Origin: a virus
Strand: one strand, 5' to 3'
Virus record (IMG/VR): IMGVR_UViG_3300020457_003081
Location: 1 to 31,566 of that record
Length of the DNA stretch: 31,566 nucleotides
In this document: one piece after another, positions 1 to 6,095 of the stretch
Numbering within the stretch: the first letter of the stretch is position 1
Layout: the number at the start of each line of letters is the position of its first letter
Notes under the pieces: model-generated
Databases searched by the model: none
What the model saw: the letters and a program-made list of their open reading frames with translations, nothing else
What the model was told of the DNA's origin: nothing
Made by a program: the position numbers and the translations under genes

Positions 1-51
1 CATATCATCATCTGCTGGGCCTTCATTTAATATATCTTTTAATTTTATCAT
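1..51 (-). CDS. N-terminal fragment of a protein with a CTS-like leader
   Basis: The gene begins with ATG at 49-51 and runs off the left edge, so only 17 codons are visible. It opens with MIKLKDILNE followed by GPADDD. That leader is nearly the same as those of the genes starting at 352 and 4931, and its first 28 bases match the 4931 gene exactly at DNA level. A Shine-Dalgarno-like AAGGA lies about 7 bases before the ATG, just past the stop of the upstream gene. The leader ends in I-L-N-E followed by G, which fits the T4 gp21 prohead-protease preference. I infer a head-packaged protein whose leader is removed in the prohead. The function of the body cannot be seen. Confidence 0.7.
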   Translation of the reverse strand, partial: MIKLKDILNEGPADDDM

Positions 52-54
52 TTT
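27..54 (-). repeat. 28-base exact direct repeat, copy 1 (leader of partial gene)
   Basis: This sequence is identical to 4907-4934. It spans the start codon and codons 1-8 of the MIKLKDIL leader plus 3 bases upstream of the ATG. The downstream coding regions are unrelated, so the repeat behaves as a portable leader cassette. Confidence 0.9.
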
Positions 55-61
55 AATTCCT

Positions 62-352
62 TTATAATACACTCATTATAATATCATGATTACTAAAAGT
101 CTTTTTAGATTTAGCAAACAACATCTTATCTAATCTTGCTCTTGCATCTTTAGTGCTATTTGCGTCTCTTAGTAAATCTTCAACATACATTAAACCTTCA
201 TACGCCTTTATAAGTCTTTTATCTCCAATGGCTCTGGCTAAATCAGCACGTGCTGCAGTATGATTATTTCTATCTGTAGACATTCTGATTGAGTCTATAT
301 AGGCACCGCCCATTTCTTTCTTTTCTGATATTATGTCTTTAAGCTTTATCAT
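62..352 (-). CDS. Small helical protein with CTS-like leader (candidate internal head protein)
   Basis: This 96-residue protein of unknown function starts MIKLKDIISE and then KKEMGG. The rest is predicted helical and charged, with a run of Arg/Asp/Lys from about residue 25 to 85 and no membrane segment or recognised motif. An AGGAG lies 8 bases before the ATG and supports the start. It sits 3 bases after the 356-808 gene and 10 bases before the gene that leaves the window, so all three are probably co-transcribed. The leader matches two other genes here and resembles the short N-terminal capsid-targeting sequences of T4 internal proteins, which end in Glu and are cut by gp21. Packaging into the head is inferred. 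Confidence 0.75.
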   Translation of the reverse strand: MIKLKDIISEKKEMGGAYIDSIRMSTDRNNHTAARADLARAIGDKRLIKAYEGLMYVEDLLRDANSTKDARARLDKMLFAKSKKTFSNHDIIMSVL

Positions 353-355
353 TAT

Positions 356-808
356 TTAGCTCCTAAACAATTTATCGTATTCTTTTCTATCGTACTTTAC
401 ACCTGCGTATTTAGCAGCTTGGAATAGCGTAATATATTGAACTTCAGGTCTTACAAAAAATTTAGGTTCTTTTTCACTCAATTCCAAATCCATATCTGCT
501 TTTTCCCACGCTTTTTTTAGTCCCATTGCAGCTGATTTATTTAATGCATGACCCCAAACGCTTCCCAGCATTCCACTTTCTTTTCCAAAAGAAAAAGCTT
601 GAATTCCTGCAGAAGGTTGAAAGGACATATAAAGGTTTTTGATTTTAAATTTTCCCTTTTTAGCGGCTGCTTGGAAAATAGGTTTAGCAAATTTAATTTG
701 CTCTGGAGACATCTTTTCTTCCTTTATAACTGCTTTCTTCTTTTCCTTAAGAACAGCCTTTATGCCTTCTTTAATAATTGTTTTAAGTTGAGATTTTTTT
801 ATCTTCAT
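356..808 (-). CDS. Hypothetical basic protein, possible head-associated protein
   Basis: This 150-residue protein is unrecognised. Residues 1-32 are extremely Lys-rich and amphipathic (MKIKKSQLKTIIKEG, then repeated KE/KK), which would suit DNA or scaffold contact. The I-I-K-E before Gly resembles a prohead-protease-type site like those of the neighbouring leaders. The remainder (about 33-150) is a mixed globular region containing FKIKNLYMSFQPSAG and a Gly-rich stretch, ending in a charged tail. It ends 1 base before the 810-2597 stop side and 3 bases upstream of the next gene, within one tight minus-strand run. No catalytic motif is visible. A structural or ejected head protein is the best guess from context only. 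Confidence 0.7.
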   Translation of the reverse strand: MKIKKSQLKTIIKEGIKAVLKEKKKAVIKEEKMSPEQIKFAKPIFQAAAKKGKFKIKNLYMSFQPSAGIQAFSFGKESGMLGSVWGHALNKSAAMGLKKAWEKADMDLELSEKEPKFFVRPEVQYITLFQAAKYAGVKYDRKEYDKLFRS

Positions 809-809
809 T

Positions 810-2597
810 TTATTTTACCCTGGTTAATAATTTTTCTGCTGCCTTAAGCGCTTTTGCTGAAGGTTTAATTTTATCAAATACTTTATCGCTGTGCTCACCA
901 CTTGCCAATTTTATTAGCTTAGCCACTTTTTGCTTTACATCATCTAAAAGATCTTTAGATCGAGGATGTTTTAATTCATGAATCGATTCATTTGCAAAGA
1001 AGTTTTTCTGTAAAGTTTTCATCATCTGCAACGCTAGCTTTGCCTTCTTTGTTTCTTTTGCTTTATTTAAAATTTTAGAAAATTTTTCTAGTGCATGTAA
1101 AACATTTGTGTATGCACCCATCTTTGCTTGCAAAGGAGTATTTTCATTATAGATTATTTTATGTTCTTTCCCATCAGGATCTACTAAAACAATTTCACCG
1201 TCGTTATGAAGTTTACCCATTTGGTCTTTATCCATAGTGACAGTAGATTCATTTACTTTTCGAGCTTTTAAAAATTTATTTGCAAGGTGTTTTTCTTTTC
1301 CGTATTCTGCAAACTGCCATTTCTTTTTTAATGATTCTGGCAATTCATCTTCTTTAATTCCGTTATTAATAAATGATGCGATTCTTCTAACATCAACCAT
1401 TGGAACTTTTCTGTACCTATATTCTTCTAAAGTTTTTAAATACTTAAAAACTTCTTTAACAGTAACTTTCTTATTTACAGATTCTAATATACCTAGCTTT
1501 TTAGCTTGTTTAATTGCTTTTTCTAACTTGTCCATTGCTTTGCGAGCGTCTCTGTTAACGAAGCTCATGCTTCTATCTATATCTTTGTAATCTGCCATTG
1601 TGATACTCTTGCTAGCATCACGTATTTCTTTTGAAAACTTTAAGAAAAATGAATAAGCATTATCTAATTTTTTAACTATATCTTTTTCCTTAGCAACAGG
1701 CTCTCTTTCATTTAGTTTAATTTCATCTAAATCTGTCTTCTTAAAATCTTTTAAAGTTTTAACAACTTGTTGGAATTTATCTAAACGACCAATAATAAAA
1801 TCTTTAGAAGAAACCCCTAGATTTATGTAACCTTTTTTATCTATATAAAACGGAAGTGTATCATTACCACTAGCAGCCTTAACAGTAAAAAATGCACCAA
1901 ATACAGTATTACCGCTTACCCATCCAGACTTCATAGGTTTAAATTTTATAACTCTGATTCCTGCTTTTTTAAGTGCTTTTTCTAAAAACATTTTATAAGT
2001 CTCAAATCGAGCTTTATCATTTCTCAACATATCTTCAGACTCACCAATGCTTTCTTTCTTTTTTTCTCTATTAATTTTTTCACCTGCAGCTTTTGCATCT
2101 TTATAAGCTTTTGAGTTTTTAGGAGATGATTTTTCTCCTCTTTTCTTTTTTGCATTTATATTATGCCATAACCCTTTATTTTTAGCTTCATTAGCACTTT
2201 TATAATTGTCATCTACATAATTAAAAAATTCTTTCTTTTTATCATCTTCCAATTCAGCTGGTGATTTTACACCAAATTTTGATAATGCTGAATTAAAAAA
2301 TTTCTGGTAAGCTTCTTTATCTTCTCTTAACTCGTTTGCTCTTTTCATCATCTGTGCAATTTTTATAAGAGTATCTCTATCTTTTTTAGAAATATTCTTT
2401 AGCTTTCTGTCTTTTGCGATTGTTTGTAGAGCTTTTCCGTATGCTTTTGTAGACTCATTTTTTCCTTTAAAATTATCATCTACATAATTAAAAAATTCTT
2501 TTTTCTTACTGTCATCAAGTTCAGCTGGTGATTTTACACCAAACTTAGCAAGTGCAGAATTAAAGAACTTTTGGTACTTTGTTTGACTATCACTCAT
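810..2597 (-). CDS. Modular, polyprotein-like phage protein with duplicated KFF domain
   Basis: This 595-residue Lys-rich protein is built of blocks. Residues 7-50 and 96-138 are two copies of one domain (YQKFFNSAL, FGVKSPAEL, KKKEFFNYVDDN). Residues 138-155 hold a KGLWHNINAKKKRGE motif. About 197-290 form a mixed alpha/beta block containing RFETYKMFLEKALKKAG. The regions 305-370, 376-447, 452-530 and 545-595 are mostly helical. Between blocks lie short sequences ending in Glu that fit or nearly fit a T4 gp21-type site: ANE-A at 135, IGE-S at 184, LNE-R at 295, ILE-S at 370, VNE-S at 448 and ANE-S at 535. The gene has its own upstream gap with the ATATTTAT octamer 18 bases before ATG. I infer a head protein processed into several peptides. 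There is no enzyme motif. Confidence 0.8.
   Translation of the reverse strand: MSDSQTKYQKFFNSALAKFGVKSPAELDDSKKKEFFNYVDDNFKGKNESTKAYGKALQTIAKDRKLKNISKKDRDTLIKIAQMMKRANELREDKEAYQKFFNSALSKFGVKSPAELEDDKKKEFFNYVDDNYKSANEAKNKGLWHNINAKKKRGEKSSPKNSKAYKDAKAAGEKINREKKKESIGESEDMLRNDKARFETYKMFLEKALKKAGIRVIKFKPMKSGWVSGNTVFGAFFTVKAASGNDTLPFYIDKKGYINLGVSSKDFIIGRLDKFQQVVKTLKDFKKTDLDEIKLNEREPVAKEKDIVKKLDNAYSFFLKFSKEIRDASKSITMADYKDIDRSMSFVNRDARKAMDKLEKAIKQAKKLGILESVNKKVTVKEVFKYLKTLEEYRYRKVPMVDVRRIASFINNGIKEDELPESLKKKWQFAEYGKEKHLANKFLKARKVNESTVTMDKDQMGKLHNDGEIVLVDPDGKEHKIIYNENTPLQAKMGAYTNVLHALEKFSKILNKAKETKKAKLALQMMKTLQKNFFANESIHELKHPRSKDLLDDVKQKVAKLIKLASGEHSDKVFDKIKPSAKALKAAEKLLTRVK
2211..2576 (-). repeat. 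Two 99-base direct copies coding the duplicated KFF domain
   Basis: Bases 2211-2309 and 2478-2576 are collinear 99-base copies that stay clearly alike at DNA level: both begin ATCTACATAATTAAAAAATT and share CAGCTGGTGATTTTACACCAAA. They encode the two YQKFF...YVDDN domains of the 595-residue protein. The nucleotide similarity, not only the protein similarity, points to a recent internal duplication or to recombination keeping the copies alike. Confidence 0.85.
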
Positions 2598-2615
2598 TGC
2601 GCTTCCAGTTTTTTA

Positions 2616-2633
2616 ATAAATATTGATTAATCA
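2616..2633 (-). promoter_or_regulatory. ATATTTAT octamer with adjacent 10-bp palindrome
   Basis: On the gene strand ATATTTAT (2616-2623) lies 18 bases before the ATG of the 595-residue protein. It is preceded by the perfect palindrome TGATTAATCA (2624-2633). The same octamer occurs in four other intergenic gaps here. It is probably a promoter element or operator of the late transcription programme. The direction of reading is uncertain because ATAAATAT on the other strand matches the T4 late-promoter core. Confidence 0.5.
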
Positions 2634-2638
2634 CTAAA

Positions 2639-3298
2639 TTAACTCTTTTTTCTGCTGCTTGAAACTAATGCCTCTGATACTTGCGCGCTTAATACTGATT
2701 GTATTGTAAAGTATAAAGAAGGATTACGCTTTAGTAGGTCTTTAAACTCAGGTTGTTCCCAAACTAAGCATTCACAATCATGCTTAACTATACATGTTGC
2801 TGTGGCAGGTTTTTCAGTCAAGAATGACATTTCTCCTACAAATTGTCCGTCTTTTAATTGCGCAACCATTTTACCATCAACAGCAACATCAACTGTTCCA
2901 TTATAAATTAATATTAGATCTGTTACAGGCGTTCCGTGCTTTATTATTTTCTCTCCACAAGAGAACTTCTTCCACTCAGCAATCTTTGTTATCTTAAGAT
3001 ATTCAACAGGTGTCATTTCTTTAAATAGTGTCTCATATAACTCTTTGTCTTTTGGTGCCATTTTAATAGGACGTTTTTCATATATGATAACTGCTATATG
3101 ATAAACATTGACCAATATAAAAACTACATTCCAATTAATAGCCAACCACATAGGTTCAACTGGTATTGTGTAATTATAAAATACAGAAAATAAACTAGCT
3201 AAAACTGATAGCAGACGCAACCATAAAATGTCCTTGACTAGAAAAGAAAAGGCAATTAGTCCAAATGCTAAGTGACCAGCTATAGTTGCTATATTCAT
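2639..3298 (-). CDS. Popeye-like membrane protein with cyclic-nucleotide-binding domain
   Basis: In this 219-residue protein, residues 5-42 and 50-73 are hydrophobic and give about three membrane passes. Residues 85-200 form a cyclic-nucleotide-binding (cNMP) beta-barrel. The phosphate-binding cassette is visible at 152-169 (QFVGEMSFLTEKPATATC). The Arg that grips the cyclic phosphate in CAP and PKA is Ala (position 165), as in many bacterial Popeye-type and degenerate cNMP domains. Three short TM segments followed by a cNMP domain match the Popeye/POPDC layout. The domain would face the host cytoplasm. The stop is the last minus-strand gene before the 2.6-kb regulatory gap, and the start overlaps the previous stop by one base (TAATG), so it is probably made together with the two-TM protein. 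Ligand and role are unknown. Sensing or sequestering a host nucleotide signal is an inference. Confidence 0.8.
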   Translation of the reverse strand: MNIATIAGHLAFGLIAFSFLVKDILWLRLLSVLASLFSVFYNYTIPVEPMWLAINWNVVFILVNVYHIAVIIYEKRPIKMAPKDKELYETLFKEMTPVEYLKITKIAEWKKFSCGEKIIKHGTPVTDLILIYNGTVDVAVDGKMVAQLKDGQFVGEMSFLTEKPATATCIVKHDCECLVWEQPEFKDLLKRNPSLYFTIQSVLSAQVSEALVSSSRKKS

Positions 3299-3624
3299 TA
3301 GTCATCTGCGTGTTCTAATAACTTTACATCATCCTCAGCATTGTTAAACCAGAAGTCAATTACTTTTGCAAATGAACCAACAAATCCACCTAACATTAAT
3401 AATAAGATTTCTTTCCATCCACCCATCACATCAACACCACTACTCATAAAGTAAATCATCAGAGCAAGTATTGCTGAGAATAATGATACTACTGCAATTG
3501 AGATGTACCACTTTTTATTTTGTCTAAATTTTATTATACCAACCAGTTCTTTATTTATTTCGTGCTTTTGGTCCTGCACATGCATTTCTGGTGTGTCTAA
3601 TAAATTACTCTTTTTTTCTGGCAT
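3298..3624 (-). CDS. Small two-TM membrane protein (holin-like or partner of the Popeye-like protein)
   Basis: This 108-residue protein has a charged N-terminal region (1-38), two hydrophobic segments at about 39-62 (WYISIAVVSLFSAILALMIY) and 72-93 (EILLLMLGGFVGSFAKVIDF), and an acidic tail (EDDVKLLEHADD). Two segments and a small size are compatible with a class II-type holin or an accessory membrane protein. A second, better holin candidate lies at 4928-5341. The one-base overlap with the Popeye-like gene suggests coupled translation and a possible shared complex. An AGGAGATAG-type ribosome site lies just upstream of the ATG. No family could be named with certainty. Confidence 0.7.
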   Translation of the reverse strand: MPEKKSNLLDTPEMHVQDQKHEINKELVGIIKFRQNKKWYISIAVVSLFSAILALMIYFMSSGVDVMGGWKEILLLMLGGFVGSFAKVIDFWFNNAEDDVKLLEHADD

Positions 3625-3635
3625 AACTATCTCCT

Positions 3636-3920
3636 TTATTTTATGTAGTCACCGTCAGACTTTAAAAAACTAAACCACGAATCAAATGCAATATCAGCAT
3701 CACGTGCCAAATCTTTAAATTTATTTTTATTATTATAAAGAACAGTATGACTTATTGGTGCGCCTCCGTGTATCTTTTCAAATAGCTTTGCGCATTCATA
3801 TAATAATTTAACTGCTTTATTGCATTTCATTTCTAATTTTAAAACATCACGTTTTGTAGCAGCATAATCTTTCGGATCGTATGCTTCACTTACTTCTAAA
3901 AATTCTTTTAAGCTTACCAT
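3636..3920 (-). CDS. Small hypothetical protein with CTS-like leader
   Basis: This 94-residue protein of unknown function starts MVSLKEFLEVSE and then AYDPKD. The leader is a short amphipathic helix ending in S-E before Ala, comparable to the MIKLKDIL leaders nearby and to the T4 internal-protein leader style (short helix, then Glu, then Ala). Residues 20-94 look helical, with Lys/Asp/Phe-rich segments and two Cys (about 33 and 43). Its start lies inside the upstream gene: the two overlap by 7 bases. Head packaging is an inference from the leader and its neighbours. Confidence 0.7.
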   Translation of the reverse strand: MVSLKEFLEVSEAYDPKDYAATKRDVLKLEMKCNKAVKLLYECAKLFEKIHGGAPISHTVLYNNKNKFKDLARDADIAFDSWFSFLKSDGDYIK

Positions 3921-4570
3921 TTTTTACAGCTCCAATATCTTGCTTTATGTTTTGGTCCAGGGCTATCACAATTATGTCTTGCTCTGAAAGATGCTCTTCT
4001 ACCTGGATCTGATTTTTTAATTCTATTCTTTTTACCTTTAGCACCAAAGTTAACTTTAACAACATTACCTTTAGGATTTTTTACATATACTTTAAATTTA
4101 GCTGTGTCGCCTTGCATGGGTTTATTTAATTTTACTTTTCTTCCCTGGTATTCTGCTTCATGCATAGCTTCTTTTTCTGTGCTAAATTCGAGTGTGTATC
4201 CTATTCCAGTTTCTTCACTCCACACATCATATGACTCAGAACTTTTCCAATGACAGTGTTCATTTACGGCTTCTTTAATTTTTTTACCACCCATTTGTTT
4301 ATAAATCTTTATTAGATTTTTAAGGTGGTCTTCATCTCTAGCATTAGTAACTCTTCCTTGTTTCTCAATCTTCTTCTGAAACATTTTGATAGCATCTTCT
4401 AACTTTTTAAGTTCCATACCAGCTTCATTTATAGATTCAAACTTTTTCATAAGTTTTTTCACTTTTCTATTTCCTTGTAAATCTCTCCAAATATCAGGTT
4501 TGTATTTTCTCATATACAAAAGATAATTGTATTGTTCTTTATCAGAAAGTTTTTTTACTTCTGTTTTCAT
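3914..4570 (-). CDS. Hypothetical head-region protein with Cys/His-rich C-terminal motif
   Basis: This 218-residue protein has a helical N-terminal half (1-100) that contains SINE-AG (46-51), a good prohead-protease-type site, and AVNE-H (101-105). Residues 115-175 look beta-rich, and the region ends with a basic segment. The C-terminus (187-218) has an arrangement I have seen in marine T4-like phage proteins: DPGRRASFRARHNCD, then PGPKHKARYWSCKKW. His199, Cys201, His208 and Cys215 could bind a metal. It lies 1 base after the 4572 gene's stop and overlaps the next gene by 7 bases. A role in the head or as an ejected protein is inferred from the cleavage-like sites. Confidence 0.75.
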   Translation of the reverse strand: MKTEVKKLSDKEQYNYLLYMRKYKPDIWRDLQGNRKVKKLMKKFESINEAGMELKKLEDAIKMFQKKIEKQGRVTNARDEDHLKNLIKIYKQMGGKKIKEAVNEHCHWKSSESYDVWSEETGIGYTLEFSTEKEAMHEAEYQGRKVKLNKPMQGDTAKFKVYVKNPKGNVVKVNFGAKGKKNRIKKSDPGRRASFRARHNCDSPGPKHKARYWSCKKW

Positions 4571-4571
4571 T

Positions 4572-4931
4572 TTAGATCTCTACGTATCCATATACTTGAC
4601 CACGACCATAAGTACCAAATTCTAAATCTTTTCCATCAATTGCTTTTTTTGGGCTTTTTAAATACCAGAGTGTTTTTCCACGAATTTCACCTTTTGCTTT
4701 TAAATTTCTAATTTTAATTTTAAAAGATTTTTTGTACTTATCTAATTCACCATTCTTTTTTTGTAAAATAATACCTGGAGCTTTTTTATGATATTTATTA
4801 TCAACAACAACATGATCACCTTTTACTGCTAAGAAATGTTGTACATATCCACCACTTACTACAAGCGCAACTCTGTCACCTGGCTTCGGCTTTTCAGCTG
4901 CTTCTGTTAATATATCTTTTAATTTTATCAT
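4572..4931 (-). CDS. Small beta-rich protein with CTS-like leader MIKLKDILTE
   Basis: In this 119-residue protein of unknown function, residues 1-10 (MIKLKDILTE) followed by Ala-Ala form the clearest capsid-targeting-like leader in the window: the predicted cut after L-T-E before Ala fits the T4 gp21 rule. Residues 15-119 are rich in short beta strands (VALVVSGGYVQHFLAV, HVVVDN, GTYGRGQVYGYVEI), like a small SH3- or OB-type barrel. The start overlaps the holin stop by 4 bases (ATGA), so translation is probably coupled. The body shows no homology to the other leader-bearing proteins, so only the leader is shared. Confidence 0.75.
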   Translation of the reverse strand: MIKLKDILTEAAEKPKPGDRVALVVSGGYVQHFLAVKGDHVVVDNKYHKKAPGIILQKKNGELDKYKKSFKIKIRNLKAKGEIRGKTLWYLKSPKKAIDGKDLEFGTYGRGQVYGYVEI

Positions 4932-4934
4932 TTT
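4907..4934 (-). repeat. 28-base exact direct repeat, copy 2 (leader of 119-aa gene)
   Basis: This sequence is identical to 27-54. Together with the weaker third copy at the start of the gene beginning at 352, it links three otherwise different genes through the same first codons. Confidence 0.9.
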
Positions 4935-5341
4935 GTCACCTTCTTAACTTTTTCAATTGAACGACCAGCAAAATAAGCCGCATATACGGTCATTAATAAA
5001 GTTTGATATACAGGTACATATGCTTCACCTATTGTGAACTCACCCATATTACCGTCAAATACACTTAGTATTACAAAAACACCTGTTAAGAAGATAAGTG
5101 TAATCGGTCTTATGTTTTTTGATAACCAACTTCCGTGTTTTAAATCTGCTTCCCATCTTGCAGAAACTTGTGCTTGTGCTGCTTGTTCTGCTGCTGCTAA
5201 TATCTGTGTAATTTTTTGTTTAGCCTCTTCCTTCTCTTCACCAGAAGTATGTAGGTCATCTACTATATTTCCGATGTCTTTAATTGCGTCTCCGCCTAAA
5301 AGGCTTCCTGCTGCTTTTCCTAATGTTGCTAAAAAACTCAT
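4928..5341 (-). CDS. GTA-type 3TM holin family protein
   Basis: This 137-residue protein begins with a Gly/Ala-rich segment (MSFLATLGKAAGSLLGGDAI), followed by a charged helix (about 30-65). The signature region is RWEADLKHGSWLSKNIRPIT (about 63-82), then hydrophobic segments at about 80-97 and 108-125 and a basic tail. SWLSKNIRP before the membrane segment is characteristic of the holin family found in gene-transfer agents and many marine phages (GTA_holin_3TM). The expected role is forming inner-membrane lesions at lysis. The endolysin is not obvious in this window. An AGGAGATAAG site precedes the ATG. The stop overlaps the next start by 4 bases. Confidence 0.8.
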   Translation of the reverse strand: MSFLATLGKAAGSLLGGDAIKDIGNIVDDLHTSGEEKEEAKQKITQILAAAEQAAQAQVSARWEADLKHGSWLSKNIRPITLIFLTGVFVILSVFDGNMGEFTIGEAYVPVYQTLLMTVYAAYFAGRSIEKVKKVTK

Positions 5342-5352
5342 AACTTATCTCC

Positions 5353-5715
5353 TTATATGCCTCCACGAATATCGTGCTGTGCTTTAGTATATTTTTTATC
5401 TCCAATATCAGATGAGTCTGCCATTATACTTACACCTGGTGGTGAATCATATCCCTTTTGTATTCCAGCTTTTTTTAGTCTATCTTCTACCATATCAGCT
5501 AAATCACCAGTGCCTTCAGGGTTAGGTTTTCTATAATAATTAAAACCTAAAGCTATAGTTATTCTATCCTCATCATTTAGGTGAACTGTAGCTTTAACTT
5601 TCAGTCCCTTCAGTGCTTTTACTATTTTATCAAATGTCTTTTTATCTGATTTGTTTTTGTTTTCACTTAAGCTACGCTTCCATTTCCGAAAATTTTTCCA
5701 AATATTGTAATGCAT
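5353..5715 (-). CDS. Small hypothetical protein
   Basis: This 120-residue soluble protein is not recognised. The N-terminus is strongly basic and aromatic (MHYNIWKNFRKWKRSLSE, then NKNKSDKK) and could be another leader ending in L-S-E. Next come an alpha/beta segment (about 30-60, KIVKALKGLKVKATVHL), a strand pair (RITIALGFNYY), an acidic helix (DLADMVEDRLKKAG) and a hydrophilic tail. The start overlaps the thioredoxin-like gene's stop by one base. It is likely co-translated with the gene before it. Function cannot be assigned. Confidence 0.65.
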   Translation of the reverse strand: MHYNIWKNFRKWKRSLSENKNKSDKKTFDKIVKALKGLKVKATVHLNDEDRITIALGFNYYRKPNPEGTGDLADMVEDRLKKAGIQKGYDSPPGVSIMADSSDIGDKKYTKAQHDIRGGI

Positions 5716-6086
5716 TAGTATTGCTCTCCAGCTAATGCTTCTTCAATTGCATCCTTTATGTCACCTGGTTCAACTTCAATTACGCCATCCATATCACCTT
5801 TCCAAGTATCTATTTTGTCACCGTTAACATACAGCGCAATTGAAGGATAATTTCTTATCCTTAATTTTTTACAAGTCTTTTTAGCTTCTTCTGACATCAC
5901 TTGTAGTATTGATGCATCTTCGTGCCCTTTAACACCCTTCACATAATCCATGCCATCGCTCTCTGCCCATTTAGATCCAAAAACAACTACTACGACACCG
6001 TCACCAATTTTTTCTTTAAAATTTTTATCTGTTACTTGAGCACTCAACGAGGCTAACAGAAATAATAATAAAAGTATTTTTCTCAT
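5715..6086 (-). CDS. Exported thioredoxin-fold protein lacking CXXC
   Basis: In this 123-residue protein, residues 1-16 are a classic Sec signal (MRKILLLLFLLASLSA), with cleavage expected before Gln17. The mature part shows a thioredoxin pattern: strand VVVVVFGSKW (31-40), helix 60-73, then a strand with the cis-Pro at 81 (NYPSIALYVNG) and a C-terminal helix (EPGDIKDAIEEAL). Where thioredoxins carry WCxxC, this protein has KWAESDG, so it has no redox pair; one Cys remains at 72. It would act in the periplasm as a binding or chaperone-like domain, not as a disulfide oxidoreductase. It precedes the holin group in the same operon. The fold is read with fair confidence. The role is unknown. Confidence 0.75.
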   Translation of the reverse strand: MRKILLLLFLLASLSAQVTDKNFKEKIGDGVVVVVFGSKWAESDGMDYVKGVKGHEDASILQVMSEEAKKTCKKLRIRNYPSIALYVNGDKIDTWKGDMDGVIEVEPGDIKDAIEEALAGEQY

Positions 6087-6095
6087 AACAAACTC

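Noticed and set aside
2211-2576. CRISPR-like spaced repeats
   Set aside because: Only two copies of 99 bases occur, inside an open frame and coding the same protein domain, so this is a gene-internal duplication.
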